A stretch of DNA of 64,000 nucleotides from Brasenia schreberi (GCA_036023115.1 JAYKKT010000074.1:9670501-9734500), one strand, 5' to 3'. Shown: positions 12,132-25,079, counted from the first letter of the stretch. A program made the numbers and translations. Notes: generated from the letters alone by a model not told the origin.

Positions 12132-14489
12132 CTACCCTAACCAAGTCACTGAAATTGGACTTCTCACCTTATAAGGACCATGGCTATGATGTACCCAAGT
12201 CAAGGAGCCATCTTCATATATAGTCTCTCCCTTCCCAAGGATCCTCTTGATCCTTGAAACAAACCACACCCTATAGCTCAAACTTTGATCCAAATGCGCA
12301 AAAGTGAGACTCTGTGGTCTCACTCTGACTTCGACTCCTTTCGGCTCATTCACCCCCACACTATACGTAGAGTTTGGAAGACCAACATTTCTCAGAATTC
12401 TGTGCAGTAGCACCACTCTTCTGTTCCTTGCTTTCCTTTTGAAAATCACAGACATGGAAGGGTAATTAAGAGCCTTCCCTCTGTTCTCCTTCAGTAGTTC
12501 CTTACAACTCACATTCTTATGAGTAATGGTGAAGATCTCAGTCCTACCATAGCCAAGCGTGCAGAGGTGATCAACGTAGTCTTGTGGTTCAATGTCATAA
12601 ACCAGGCCCGGATCAACTGCTCTCACTGGGTTAACATTTCCAGCCCCAATTGCGAAAACTCCCACGGCGATTGGCTTGTGATGGTGATTCAGCAAATTGG
12701 CTGTTGTCATCATCGCAGACTTGATTGAGGCTGGACTCCATGACGGGTGAATGGATTTTATGACTGCAGCAATGCCACTGATATGCGGGCAAGCCATCGA
12801 AGTTCCGGACAAGACCGTGAAGTTTACAGTCCTCTGGTCTTGCTGTAAGCCGCTTGGTCCAAGATTTTCCGGCCAGGCGGCAACAATGTTTGCTCCTGGA
12901 GCAAGAATGTCCGGTTTCAGGACCGACGGGTTGGTTAGGCTTGGCCCTTTTGCAGAGAAGATAGCAACAGAGGGAGAATTAGAACTCCCAAACTTGGTCC
13001 CTCCAAATAGGATCCTTGCTGTTGGCTTCCTTGATGACTTTATGTAACTCTCGAGTACAAGGGACTCATTGTAACCGATCAAAGTAGCTGGCAAGACATG
13101 GACATCGACGGAGTCCTCCTCGCCGTTCACCCTCGTGTTGGCAAGGATCATGGCGGCTGCACCAGCCTCCTTCGCAACCTCACCTTTCATGGCCCTCCCG
13201 ATCACGCCACGGTCGCAGACTACCATCTTCCCACCAACCAGAGCTCTAGACAATGTGTTGTTGAAACACAACTCCGATCCTTCTTTCCCGCCATTCTGGT
13301 ACACCAATTCAAATTCTTTGGCGCCAAACTTCTGCCTGCGCGTATCACTATTATAACTGTCCGATTGCTTTCCTGGGTACAAAGATTCACCATACAAGTA
13401 ATGGCCGCTTCCCAACCTGACAATGGCTGGGAATCTCCGATCCATGGTGCTTGCACCGACAGTCGTTATCCATGGTGCCTCGTTAGCGACAGTTTCCGGT
13501 GCCGGACCATTGTTTCCGGCCGCACAACTGACGAAAATCCCTCGCTCGGTAGCCCGGTATGCGCCGATAGCAATGCTATCATCATAAAACTGCGCTGGGT
13601 AGCCACCCAATGACAGGGACAGAATGTCGACACCATCTATAATGGCATCGTCGATTCCGGCCAAAATATCGGAGCTATAGCACCCGGTGTACCAGCACAC
13701 TTTGTACATGGCTATGTGCGCCCCAGGCGCCATCCCCCGGGCATCGCCAGCGGCATTGCCCAGCACATTGGCTCCGGCCACCACGGCACCAGCCGCGGTA
13801 GATGATGTGTGCGTTCCATGGCCATGGGCATCCCTTGCGGACGCATACTCGCTACCCGAATCCATCGGCATTCCCTCAGTGGGAGATAAATTGTGCCCGC
13901 GGCTGTAGAACCGGGCGCCAATTATCTTCTTGTTGCAGTTCTTGGAGCTGAATTTCTCTCCTTCTTGGCAGATGCCTTTCCATCTGTTAGGCACCGGTGG
14001 CATTCCTGCGTCGTCGAAACTCGGGCTCTCCGGCCAAATGCCGGTGTCAAGGACGCCAATTATGGCCCCTTCTCCAAATTTCTGCACCGTCTGAACCTTC
14101 TGCGACCCCGATGTCGGGCCTAGTCCAAGAAATCTGTATGAATAGGTAGTCTGCAATGGTATCAAACGGTCAGGGTGGATGGTCATAACACCACTAGCTG
14201 CTCGGAGAATGGCCGCGGCTTCTTCAGTAAGGCGAGCAGCGAAGCCTTCAATGGCAGAATGGTATGAATAAAGAATATGGGAGCTCGAACCATTGCCGGA
14301 GACGGCTTCAAGAAAAGATTGATGCCATTGGGGCTTAGTATCAAAGCCAGATTCTTCCATTGCAGACGGATGAAGGTGAACAATATAAGTTCGAAGGTTG
14401 GTGGTAGCGAACGAAGAACTAAAACAAGCAATGGCGAAGGCAATAAAGGTGAAAAATAGTTGTCGGCGGTTCGAAAACTGAGTTTCCAT
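12132..14489 (-). CDS. SBT1.2: Subtilisin-like serine protease, SBT1.2/SDD1-like
   Basis: A single-exon 785-residue frame with the full layout of secreted plant subtilases (S8A). Residues 1-28 form a signal peptide. Residues about 33-112 are the I9 propeptide (TYIVHLHPSA to PDRLIPLQTT). The catalytic triad is Asp148 in GVLDTG, His224 in GHGTHT and Ser564 in SGTSMACPH; the oxyanion Asn lies in AAGNNGP at 326-327. A protease-associated insert covers about 370-490, and the Fn3-like C-terminal domain runs from about 675 to the end (VRSPISVTWLG). Close matches to remembered SDD1 segments include SAIEGFAA, TTYSYRFLGL, WKGICQEGE, CYSSDILA and LYPGK. SDD1 acts in the apoplast to restrict stomatal density; that role here is inference from similarity. 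Intronless structure and length fit the family, and no lesion is seen. Which member of the SBT1 group this is remains less certain than the family. Confidence 0.95.
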   Translation of the reverse strand: METQFSNRRQLFFTFIAFAIACFSSSFATTNLRTYIVHLHPSAMEESGFDTKPQWHQSFLEAVSGNGSSSHILYSYHSAIEGFAARLTEEAAAILRAASGVMTIHPDRLIPLQTTYSYRFLGLGPTSGSQKVQTVQKFGEGAIIGVLDTGIWPESPSFDDAGMPPVPNRWKGICQEGEKFSSKNCNKKIIGARFYSRGHNLSPTEGMPMDSGSEYASARDAHGHGTHTSSTAAGAVVAGANVLGNAAGDARGMAPGAHIAMYKVCWYTGCYSSDILAGIDDAIIDGVDILSLSLGGYPAQFYDDSIAIGAYRATERGIFVSCAAGNNGPAPETVANEAPWITTVGASTMDRRFPAIVRLGSGHYLYGESLYPGKQSDSYNSDTRRQKFGAKEFELVYQNGGKEGSELCFNNTLSRALVGGKMVVCDRGVIGRAMKGEVAKEAGAAAMILANTRVNGEEDSVDVHVLPATLIGYNESLVLESYIKSSRKPTARILFGGTKFGSSNSPSVAIFSAKGPSLTNPSVLKPDILAPGANIVAAWPENLGPSGLQQDQRTVNFTVLSGTSMACPHISGIAAVIKSIHPSWSPASIKSAMMTTANLLNHHHKPIAVGVFAIGAGNVNPVRAVDPGLVYDIEPQDYVDHLCTLGYGRTEIFTITHKNVSCKELLKENRGKALNYPSMSVIFKRKARNRRVVLLHRILRNVGLPNSTYSVGVNEPKGVEVRVRPQSLTFAHLDQSLSYRVWFVSRIKRILGKGETIYEDGSLTWVHHSHGPYKVRSPISVTWLG

Positions 14490-14832
14490 CGAGCTTTCTC
14501 AGATTGAAACTCAACTTTTGGAGTGAATCGAAGGTCGGTTTCTGTGGTTCCCATTTCGAGAATCAAGGGTGGTATTTGAAGGGAGACAGTTCGACTGAGG
14601 AAATTAACAAGTTAGAGGAGAAACTCGTGAGCTTGAAGCTCTCTTGCTCATCACGAGTATGGGTTGGTTAAGGAGCTTCTCTTTCCAATAGGGTGGATAG
14701 TTTTTCTTTCTTCTGTTGAAGGGTTTCTCCCGGCAGGAAGGCAGCAGCAGCATCCTCACGAGATCGGCCACTGTCAGTAATTGTGAAGGTGAATTTATAC
14801 GCACACGCTCCTCACATTCACTTAGTGTATAC

Positions 14833-15429
<597 letters not shown>

Positions 15430-15560
15430 GGTTTTCTTTTTGGTACAATGGGGAGCCTGAAGCCAGGGGGTTTCGAGCTCATGACTTTCAACTTAAGAGC
15501 CGACCCCCTACACAGGTCGGCTATTGCTCGTTGTGCCAAATCCTGGTAGCTTGAGCTCTT
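15430..15560 (-). repeat. possible tRNA-derived SINE fragment
   Basis: On the minus strand AATAGCCGACCTGTGTAGG could be box A, and CATGAGCTCGAAACCCC about 45 bases later resembles box B. The TAGC..CCTG and GGTCATGA/AGTCATGA wording is shared with the candidate at 11740, suggesting one family. Confidence 0.4.
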
Positions 15561-16757
15561 GCCGCAAGAGCAGTGTTTGGTGCAAGCATTCCTACTATAC
15601 ATAATACACATTCACTTCCACAAGTTCATCTACATCATGTACACAAATATTTTGTGTACTGTTGAGACCTATATCTTCATGTGTCAATCCCCATGAACTG
15701 AGAAACATGTATTGGGGTTTCGAAAGCTGTCAAGGTGGAGTTCATGAGCTATCTCAACTTGTCACTACTTAACCGATACCTTCCCAATTACTGCTCCAGC
15801 CATGTTAGGTTTCACTATTTTGTTGTTATGTTTTCTTGTTACTTCTGCCAAAATATATTTATTGTTTCTGCTTCTCTTTCAGCGTGAGTACTGGAGCTGA
15901 TTATGTTGCACGGATCCTTCAGCCGTCGAGGGAAGATCATCTGCCATAGCTTCCTTTTCCAGTAATTGTTGATTGAGTGAAAACTAGCTGTACTTTCCCT
16001 CCTTCTAATGAGCTTGCACCCACATTAAAGGCTAGTGTGCTTCTGCTTTCTGGGATGGAAATCAAAGCGTGTCTATACTTTATGGATATTATATTGCTGG
16101 CCACCAATCGGGAGGTTGATTCTTTCACGAGAATTAACTACCGACAATTCCTCTATAAAGTATAGACACCAATCGGGAGGTTGACTCCACATGTTTCCCT
16201 AATGTCTTTCGCAGAATTTGTACTTCTTCTATCTCATAAGAACTTGTTCTAAGGATGTGGTAGGATGCTACCTTTGTCCGAAAAGACAACACACCTCTGA
16301 CCACATGCTTTTGATGAGGAACTTGTTTCTGGAATTTTTCCACACATGCAACACATATTTATTACTTTTAGGCTGAGCCGTTGTAATTTTTTCATAGTTA
16401 GCAATTTGATTTCTAAAGCTAAATGAAGGGTCATCGCTGCTCATGGATAGTGATGTGAACACCATACCTGATGGCAAAACTTAAATTCCAGCCCCTTGCT
16501 AGGATTCCCGTAGAGGATCATGATTCAAACCTGAAATCTATGTTGTCACTCGAGTTAATGTGTTACCTTACTTGATTCTCAATGACATGTAGGCCTATTT
16601 GGATTGATTTCCATGTCCATGAGATTGTACCTTCTTTTCAAGGGTATCATGAACTATTTACTTAGAGATATTTGGCACGTAGAAATCTCGAGCAAGGGCC
16701 TTTCACTCTTTGAGGCTATCTTCCATGCGGCTTTTGTAAGTAATATTATGTTCGTTT
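15561..16757. other. no gene seen; contains an inverted/direct repeat pair
   Basis: No exon is recognised. A short repeat structure at 16069-16188 is listed separately. Confidence 0.35.
16069..16188. repeat. 15-bp inverted repeat with nested direct repeat
   Basis: GTGTCTATACTTTAT (16069-16083) is exactly inverted at 16155-16169. A direct repeat CACCAATCGGGAGGTTGA lies inside the loop at about 16102 and again beginning in the right arm at about 16167. This could be a small hairpin element or a local duplication. Confidence 0.6.
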
Positions 16758-16758
16758 T

Positions 16759-18084
16759 TTAATTGCATGGATGCCCATGCCTCCTCCTTGTTCTGGTTTG
16801 CATACTTCCTCCCAATTGAGTAGATGAACATTCTTGGAACTCGTGTTGCTCCCATAAGTATTGTCTCATACTTTTATCGATCACGGCCACAATGCTTTGA
16901 GGAAGTTTTATAGCTTGTATCCAATAAATTGGAATTGAGGATAGAACATGATAGATCAAAATGAGCCGACCAGCGAGGGACAAGAGTTTTGTGCTCCATG
17001 TAGCCAACTTCAGTTGGACCTTCTTAATCATGGCCTTACAATGATTTCCCTTCACGATTGGCATGCTTAGATATGTGAAGGGCAATGATCCCTCTTGCCA
17101 CCCTGATGAGTTGGTGATGTCCCAGCACTGACTAAGTGTTAAATTAAATGGAATGAACATAGATTTACTAACACTTACTTCTAGTCTCGAGGTGCTTTCA
17201 AACTCTTATAATTTCTAGTAAACCCTCCATCGACCTTCGTGAGTCTTCGATGAAAAAGAGCACATCAGATGCATATAGGGTTTGACTTCATGAGAAGGTT
17301 GATTAAGACACTGGAGTAAATTGTCGGTTGAGCTTGTGTAGTTGAAGTCTTCTTGTTAGTCATTCTATAACTATAATAAATAAGTATGGGGATAGGGGAT
17401 CCCCTTGGCGAATCCCTCTTAAGCTTTTAAAGATCGGACGGGCTTGCCCGTTAATTAGGAAGGTGAACGAATGCATAGATTTATCAATTTAATCTATTTC
17501 TTATCAAAACCAAAATACCTGAGTGACTCTTCTAGGAAGTCCGAGTTAACTTTGTCATCTAGATCAATTTTAAAGAGTACTGTTTTTTGCTTGCTATGGT
17601 GCATTGTGTCTACTATTTCTTGAGCGAGTGTGATACTTTCATGGATGTTGCGACTCTTAAGGAAAGCTCTTTGATTTTCTAATATTACTTTACATAGAAT
17701 CAATCTCATCCTAGTCGCTATTGCTTTCATGACGAATTTGTATATGTAATTACATAAGCTTATGGGTTTGAAATCTCCCTGCATGTTAGCACCCACCTGT
17801 TTTAGAACTAACACCAACTTGGTGTTGTTAATGGCCTTAAGTATTTTTTCTTTAGTGAAAAAATCTTTTACGGCTCTCCCCACCCCAGTTTGTAATATCG
17901 ATCAATAAAATTGGAAGAAGCTCCTAAAAAACTCATCTTGTCTTGGGGTACTATCTACTTTTAGCCCAAATACCACGTTCTTAATCTCTTCATCGGTCAT
18001 AGTTGCAAGTAAATTTTCATTGTCCATTGTTGATACTTGCGAAAGTAGAGTTCCTTTAAGGGGTATGACAGAACAATGTGTCAT
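16759..18084 (-). pseudogene. L1 LINE reverse transcriptase remnant
   Basis: Blocks in order on the minus strand: MTDEEIKNVVFGLKVDSTPRQDEFF (18084-17902), LVLVLKQVGA and FKPISLCNYIYKFVMKAIATRM (17883-17494), QRAFLKSRNIHESI, VLFKIDLDDKVN, then the thumb region FTYLSMPIVKGN, LLSLAGRLILI and IPIYWIQAIKLP (17160-16759). Stops and frame changes separate them, and the F/YADD block is not readable. Confidence 0.8.
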
Positions 18085-18540
18085 GTGGTATAACTCTGCA
18101 AAATAGTTTGTGGCCTCTGCCTAGAATTACATTGTGAGCCATCTTCTTGTAGCAGTATGTGAATATTGCGTTTGCCTATGTTCCTTTTGAACTGTGCTTG
18201 GAAAACCTCAAGTTTTGGTCCTCCTCTTTGAGCCATGAACATGCAGGGATTCCTCTAATTCGTGCAACTCTTTAATCTTCATTATTAATTGTCATTCCTG
18301 TTCTTGCATATATATTGCTCCTTCATCCATTCGACCTTGAACTGAGAGGAGTTCGTGTTAGAGGCCAGTGGTCTTCAAACTTATATTTCCAACTTGATGG
18401 GTATTATAGGCTTTGGGTTCAACCTTTGTCTTTTACAATTTTCTCACTACTGTGAACATCACACAACCATCAACATTAGTGTTCCATGCTTATTGAATGA
18501 TCTCAGCGTGCCCTTACACCTTTGCCCACCATATGAAAAA

Positions 18541-19229
18541 TCAGAAAGGAGGTTTGACATTAGAGGTGTGGTTTTGTAGGTTTAACAATAACCCACTATG
18601 ATTACTTAAGTTCCTTGACTTTGTTTCTATCCATGAGTTTAGGAAAGAAAGGAACCAATCGAGGTTTTCTATCCCCCTATCCAGTTTGCTTGTGATATAG
18701 TGTGCGCCTCTTTGTTTGTTTGACCTTGTAAAATGGTTTCTTTGGGTTGAGACCTCCTGGAGAGAACATGCATCAATGAAGATATTGAATTCTTTCGACA
18801 ATAGTGAATGTAGTCTCTCCCTTCTTTCTAAGGTAAAACAAACTAAGTTCCAATCCCCATTAATAGTCAAGGTCCTGTCAGGTTGAGTTGCTTGTGTTCT
18901 TCTCATGGCACTTGATAGTCATAGTATCGATTATAACCATAAATTCATGTGAGAAGGAAGTAGGTACTCCCACAACCGACCTCAATGGTGAGTTCATTTC
19001 ATTTCACCAAATGCAAATGATGTGTGCTATTGGGCACCTTTCATAGCTCCCTACGAACCTTGTATTGTGGAAATCTTAACATCGCCTTCTTGATTGCATC
19101 TACGGACATTTTACACTCCAAGAGAAAGGCAATATCTACTTTTTCCGTCACCATCATATACTTAAGTTCTGCTCTCGCCCATTTTTGAACTAATCCGTGG
19201 GTATTAATTGATAGGATGTTCATAAGCAT
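18541..19229 (-). pseudogene. L1 LINE endonuclease remnant
   Basis: MNILSINTHGL (19041-19229) with FLLECKM resembles the start of plant L1 AP-endonucleases (usually W/N-N-RG-L and ETK). INGDWNLV, LDRGIENLDW and SNHSGLLL (18541-18906) match the usual GDFN, LDR and SDHxPL blocks, with changed residues. Confidence 0.75.
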
Positions 19230-20392
19230 GTTGTAATATCTCCTTCTTGCTCCAAGCAGTCCGTTGCTCCTGTCAACACTCCATCAAGACCATTAGAATT
19301 TTGAATTATGTTAACTAAGGCTCTAACTTTTGAACCACCGTCCACTATTGTTTGGTGATGGTGGTGACAATGTTTGTTAGTGATCGTTTGACGCCGTTGC
19401 CTATTATGGTTGAAGCCTGATGGACTAACTGAAGTAGTAGCCACTTGAGGGGCTGGGAGACCTACCCTTAGAGGACTCTCACTTTCCTGATCACTCGGAT
19501 TTTGTTTGGGCTGATCAGCCTCCTTTTGAGCTAATGTTGTTGAGTATTGCGTCTTTTGTCTTTCGGGAACATTTTGTCGCCGGAGTGACCATTCATTTGA
19601 GACCTCATATAAGGAATCATAGCCAAGCCTAGGTTCTCAACATTTTCGTGGTGATCAAAACTTAGAGGTGGTTCAATCGACTCTCGTCCCGTTCTTAGGA
19701 TAATATTTGTGGCTTGTGGGATGCTATACTTTTCCTGATTTGTAAGTTATGAGGAGACCTGAGGCCTTTTTCGTGATATCTTGAAGATTTTGACCTCTGG
19801 TCGACATTTGTGATTGGGGGTTGAGAACCTCTTCCAGATGTAAATTGTCTCATTGCCTATTTACCCGCTTGATGTTTATATCTTGGAATGTAGAAAATGG
19901 ATTTATAGCCTCTAGCTAAGAATTCTCTTTTTTCCTTCATGTTTTCCCGTGGTTTAACTTGATGCCATTCATTATTCTTGGTAGGCTCAACAACTGGTTG
20001 TGGCTTGGGTTGTAAACAAACCCCGTCTTTATGATATGTAGATCCACAAGCCTTTCAGAATGTAACTCGGGCCTCATATACTACTTGAATTGTGAATGAG
20101 CTTCTTTGGTCATACCTCCATTTCCATCATTTGGACTGGTTTATGATTGGCCGGAATTTCGATGCATATGCGGGCGGGCAAAGGCTGTCCTCTCTTGGGT
20201 TTTTGTTACATTGTCCATCGTCAAGTACGTTCCTCCAATATATGTTGCTACTCCTTAAAACAATGGAATGTTCCATAAACACGTGTTCAAGTCTATGAGC
20301 CTCACCCAAACTGGAATTGTGGACGTAGCTTCCAGTGTCCACTCGCCTCCAAGACTCCATCGGTTAACAATGAGCTTTCGACCGGTGAGTTT

Positions 20393-20824
20393 TCAAATCG
20401 GCCTTTTCATAATGTGGTTCACTTCTTCGTGTGATAAAGTTTGGATTAGGAATAAACCGTTTTTGCCTGCGAGGAATTTAATGTTTGACATCATCACCCA
20501 CCGAAACTTCAGATTTTCGAAGATAAATTTATAATCCATTCGCTTGTATCTGTTCTCCCCCGAGAATCCTACAAAAGGTGTCCACTGCCAAGAAGCTGCC
20601 CAAGAATCATACGTTTGTTTTGGAATTACGATGACCCTCTTATTTTCTTTCATGACGATCTTTAAGCCCACATCAGTCTGTAGCTCCTTTACCATTGAAG
20701 ATCTGACTACTAGAAACCACGTACGGCGACCTTTCGGCTGAGGCTGAGGGGAATGTGTAGGGTCTCGTGGCGGGTCACCCGTATCTGGGTATGCCCCCTC
20801 GAATGGGGGCTTTTCTTTCGGCAT
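20393..20824 (-). pseudogene. L1 LINE ORF1 remnant
   Basis: A 143-residue open stretch beginning MPKEKPPFEGAY and containing RRTWFLVV, SYDSWAASW-like text (TYDSWAASW) and FIFENLKFRW, the N-terminal region common in plant LINE ORF1 proteins. Further along the minus strand, near 20040, CGSTYHKDGVC preserves the last three ligands of a CCHC zinc knuckle; the first Cys is lost next to a stop. Confidence 0.7.
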
Positions 20825-20900
20825 TAATGGCTAGTTGGGCGTTCCATCGAACAGATGGGGAGCAACCTACTTGACCCTCGATCGTGGAAGACTTAATCCC

Positions 20901-21401
20901 AGCGCATTGGGGCGCGCTACCTAAAGATCAATCATAAACTTTTTATTATTATGAGTCCATTTTGGTACCTAATTAGATGGACCCGTTTTAGATATTGCCA
21001 GACCTGTGGGGTTATATCTAATCAGATCCAAAGAAGTGGGTATTGCTTGGTTCGACTTGGTCACGGTTCAGGTTCAGGAAAAGCCTTGGTTCTCTGATCG
21101 GGTATGGGATAACACGAACAACCTGAAGGTATATATATTATTTATACTTTATTTTTATCTAATGCAATTTATATGTGGTTTGTATATAATGTATTGTACA
21201 TTTTATATAATCTCGGGGAGGACAGGTTTAGTTGGGGTATGAGTTTTACTCTTTACGCAGGTAGCGCGGTGGGTACTGGCATTGGATTGAGATTTGTATA
21301 CGAATCAGATATAGGTACACACACACTATTGACTCGCCTCAGTGCAATCCCTACCTAAAAATGCGAGGTACTGAGTACAAATATCGATGAAAATATTCTC
21401 C
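20901..21401. other. no gene seen
   Basis: AT-rich sequence between the L1 relic and a microsatellite; no exon or element recognised. Confidence 0.35.
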
Positions 21402-21417
21402 ATCTCTCTCTCTCTCT

Positions 21418-21496
<79 letters not shown>
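21402..21496. repeat. (TC)n(TA)n(GA)n palindromic microsatellite
   Basis: TC units, then about 40 bases of TA, then GA units, so the tract is its own inverted repeat and could fold into one long hairpin. Confidence 0.95.
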
Positions 21497-21500
<4 letters not shown>

Positions 21501-21794
21501 ACATGGTCAATGTGCATATTTTCATTAATGCTAAATATATATCATCGATTGAAATTTAAATTAAAAAAAGTAATTTGTACATGCATTAAATGTACTTAGT
21601 ACTATTTTGCTCTTTGGTTTATAGATCTTGGTCATTGATATGAGAAATCCAACAATTGATTTTTAAAGAAGATTGTTATTTGTTACAATATATAGTGCTC
21701 CTTGGGTCAAGGAGCTTGTTATTTGTTGTATATAAACTATATAAGGTTTAGGCATTATGAGCTTTTTCCTTTCCATCACCTAATCCAATATTCT

Positions 21795-21851
21795 CTCTCT
21801 ATATTTAACTATCTATCTATATTCTCTCTCTATATTTAACTATCTATCTAT
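21795..21851. repeat. tandem duplication of about 31 bp
   Basis: ATTCTCTCTCTATATTTAAC followed by TATC-TATC words occurs twice in tandem. The intervening sequence 21500-21990 is otherwise unremarkable. Confidence 0.8.
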
Positions 21852-21989
21852 CCTTAAACATTTTCAAAGATTTCAACCGTTTCATCAATAAGATTGACAA
21901 TTGAAATTCAAAATAAAAAAATACTAACTGAAATCTTTAAAAGGATCTAAGTATAGATGAGTCTTCGTATAGACCTATAGAGATCATTT

Positions 21990-22490
21990 TTATTGTTTCT
22001 TTCCAACACTTTTTTGGTCATTCTCTACCTCTTTTAATACTTTAAAAATCTAGTTTTTCATACCTTCTTATTGGTTCTTCTTTTGATTTTCTTTTTATAT
22101 GTCCAAAACGATATTCTCTCATTTTATCCTCTATTAGTGCCACACATAATTTATTTCTAATAACCTCATTATGTATACGGTCTTTCTTGTAATAATCACT
22201 CACCCATCTCAACATCTTCATTTCTGTCACAGACATCTTTTGTACATATTGACGATTAACTGCTCAACACTCAAAACCATAAAACATAGAAGGTCTAATT
22301 GTTGCTCTATAATATTTACCTTTTAACTTTAATGGTATCTTATCACAAAGAATACTTGATGCCCCTCTCCATTTTAACCAATCATTATTAATTATATGTG
22401 TAACATCTCCATCAATTCTTCCATTACTTTGAAAAATTGACCCTAGGTATTTAAAACTTTCCTTTTGCGAATGCAATGTGTGCCAATTTA
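21990..22490 (-). mobile_element. RTE-clade LINE fragment, minus strand
   Basis: Minus-strand translation gives ESFKYLGSIFQSNGRIDGDV (22476 region), LKWRGASSILCD, KYYRATIRPSMFYGFEC, then [13 protein letters not shown] and DKMREYRFGH (22236-22042). It lacks both the palm domain and the 3' tail. Confidence 0.85.
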
Positions 22491-22492
22491 AA

Positions 22493-22820
22493 AGTTAAAG
22501 TGTTTATTAGCATAAGAAAAATCATCTCTCGTGCCTTAGGATGAGTTGCTTTCTATATCGGTGAGTGAGAGTTGCTAAACTATAATTAATTATCATATTT
22601 GGACTGATAAATTAGAGATTGGATACATGGTTTACAATAAAAAATGAATGTTTATTGGCACAAGAAAATACAAGTTAAGCTGTTTATTAGCGTAAGAAAA
22701 ATCATCTCGTACTTTGGGGTGAGTTGCTTTCGGTACAAGTGAGTGAAAGTTGTTAAACTCTAATTAATACTAGGTTATTTATATCAATCTGAATAAACAG
22801 ATTCGAGATTGAAAACATGG
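22493..22820. repeat. diverged tandem duplication (unit about 180 bp)
   Basis: Two imperfect copies start AGTTAAAGTGTTTATTAGC (about 22493) and AGTTAAGCTGTTTATTAGCG (about 22673). Both contain AAGAAAAATCATCTC, GATGAGTTGCTTTC/GGTGAGTTGCTTTC and GAGATTG..ACATGGTTTA. Confidence 0.75.
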
Positions 22821-22949
22821 TTTAAAAGTACAAAAGTATTGAAATGTTTATCTTTTGCCTTTTTATTTGCAAAAGTATTACAACATTTATCTTTTGCTTT
22901 TTTATTTAAATCATTCGTATCTTTAATGGGTGCGATCATACTAGCACTA

Positions 22950-24622
22950 AAGCAAGCTAGGGCTAGAGATAAGAAAACTAAAGATCTGAATTATGTTAGA
23001 TGCTTTAAAGACGATGATCAAAAAATTCTAATGGCAAATGATAATATAAGAAATAGATGAAAAACTATTTTTATAAGCTTTTTAATGAAAATAAAGATGT
23101 TAGTATTAGCTCAGGAGAATTGGTCAAATCATAAAAGTATATAAACCACAATTTCTACCAACGTATTCAAAAGAATGAAGTCAAAGAGACTCTTAAACAT
23201 ATGAAGGGTGATAAATCGGTAGGACCAGATAATATTTTTATAGATGTTTGAAAAATCCTAAGAGAAATAGGAATCACTTTGCTCACAATACTATTTAATG
23301 AAATATGGATAAACCAAAAGATGCCCAAAAAATGGAGAGTGAGTACACTTATACCCATATATAGGAATAAGGGAGACATTCAGAATTGTGTGAATTATCG
23401 GGATATCAAGTTAATGAGCCATACTATGAAATTGTAAGAAAGAATTATCAAATGTAGGTTAAGACAAGTATAGAGTACAATATAGAACCAATTTGGATTC
23501 ATACTAGACAGATCTACTGTTGAAGCGATTTATCCTTTTAGACGTCTTATGGAATATTTTAAAGGAAAAAAGAAAGACCTTCACATGATATTTATTGATC
23601 TAGAAAAAACTTATGATAAGGTACCGAGGAAGGTTCTTTGGAGAACTTTGAAAAAAAGAGGTATCCCATTGACATATATAAACCTTATAAGAGATATGTA
23701 CGTTGATGCAAAAATGTGTGTGAGGACTCATGAAAGAATGACAAACTTCTTTGAAGTTAATATTGAGTTACATTAAGGATAAAGTTTAAGTCCATACTTA
23801 TTTATAATGGTGATTGATGAGTTAACAAAACATATTCAAGATGAAGTACCTTGGTGTATATTATTTGCATATGACATTGTGTTAGTGGAGGAGTCTAAGG
23901 AAAAAGTTAATGGAAAATTGGAACTATAGAGAGAAACATTAGAAAGTAAATGCTTCCAACTTAGTAGCACAAAGAGAGAATATATGGAATGTAAGTTTGA
24001 TTATTTTATAACTTCAGAGGATCCCCAAAAGGAAAGTTTTAAATACTTGGGGTGAATCTTTTAGAGTGATGGAAGAATTGATAGATGTTACATATATAAT
24101 TAATGCTAGTTGGTTAAAATGGAGAGGAGCATCAAGTATTCTTTGTGATAAGAATATATCATTAAAGTTAAAAGGTAAATATTATAGAGTAGCAATTAGG
24201 CCTGCCATGTTTTGTGATTCTAACTGTTGGGCAGTTAATCATCTATGTACAAAAAATGTCTTTGACAGAAATGGAGATATTGAGCTGAATGAGTGGTCAT
24301 GGAAGAAAAGACCGTATACATAATGAGGTTATTAGAAATAAATTATGTGTGTTACCAATAGAGGATAGAGAATATCATTTAAGGTGGTTTGGACATATAG
24401 AAAGAAAATCAAAAGAATAACCTGTAAGAAGGTATGAAAAAGTAGATTTTGAAAGTATTAAAAGATGTTGAGAATGACCACAAAAGTGTTGGAAAGAAAC
24501 AATAAAGAATGATCTAGCTTATTGTGAGTTAACTGCTAACACGACACATGATAGGGCTTTATAGAAACAAAGAATCCATGTAGCGACCCGTCGAGTATGG
24601 GAAAAGGCTTAGTTGTTGTTGT
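22950..24622 (+). mobile_element. RTE-clade LINE, 5'-truncated, degenerate
   Basis: Starts at [20 protein letters not shown] (about 22960) and runs through SVGPDN-like text (about 23215), [13 protein letters not shown] (23588), LFAYDIVLV (about 23860, FADD changed to FAYD), FKYLG and LKWRGASSILCD, ending in GTCGAGTATGGGAAAAGGCTTAGTTGTTG. Many stops. No target duplication found. Confidence 0.88.
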
Positions 24623-25079
24623 TTGTTATCCATATCTTCAATCAAAACATTCGGACTGGCATTGGCATGAATTATCATGAAACTCCCGTTCTCCCTGTAT
24701 GCATTTATTTTATCTATCCAAACATTTATAAATTCGATCCAAATATATATACAGTTCGGGTTGGTATTAATTAGGTACTTATCCCAAAGCCGCTACATTT
24801 GGTTAAAGGGATTCGAGTTTGTCGGAACTCAAAACCAAACGCAGCCAAACCGAGTAAGAGGCACTCCGTTCGGGTAGGGATGGGTCGGGTCAATATTGCC
24901 ATCGTGGGTGCAACACGAATTTTAAAAAGCTTATGTATACATACGATCCGTAAGAGGGGGCAGGCATATAAGAAACTGAAGAAGTAATGAAAATTTTGCA
25001 GTTTTAGGAGACGATTTCCTTAATTTGGTAGCATGCTGATTAAATGAAACTCTTGCAAAATCTCCTCGGTTTTATTGGA
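24623..25079. other. no gene seen
   Basis: No exon or transposon block is recognised between the RTE tail and the candidate leader exon at 25080. Confidence 0.3.

Larger units (their letters stand above)
16758..20900 (-). mobile_element. L1-clade LINE relic, minus strand
   Basis: Read on the minus strand, the order is ORF1 (20824 down to about 19450), endonuclease (about 19230-18550), then reverse transcriptase (about 18090-16760), as in plant L1 elements. The T-rich run TTTTTTAATT near 16757 may be the remnant of its A tail. Many stops and frameshifts are present throughout, so it is dead. Confidence 0.85.

Noticed and set aside
12519..14123. Several plus-strand frames opposite the subtilase
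   Set aside because: Shadows of a clear, intact minus-strand gene with a full catalytic triad.
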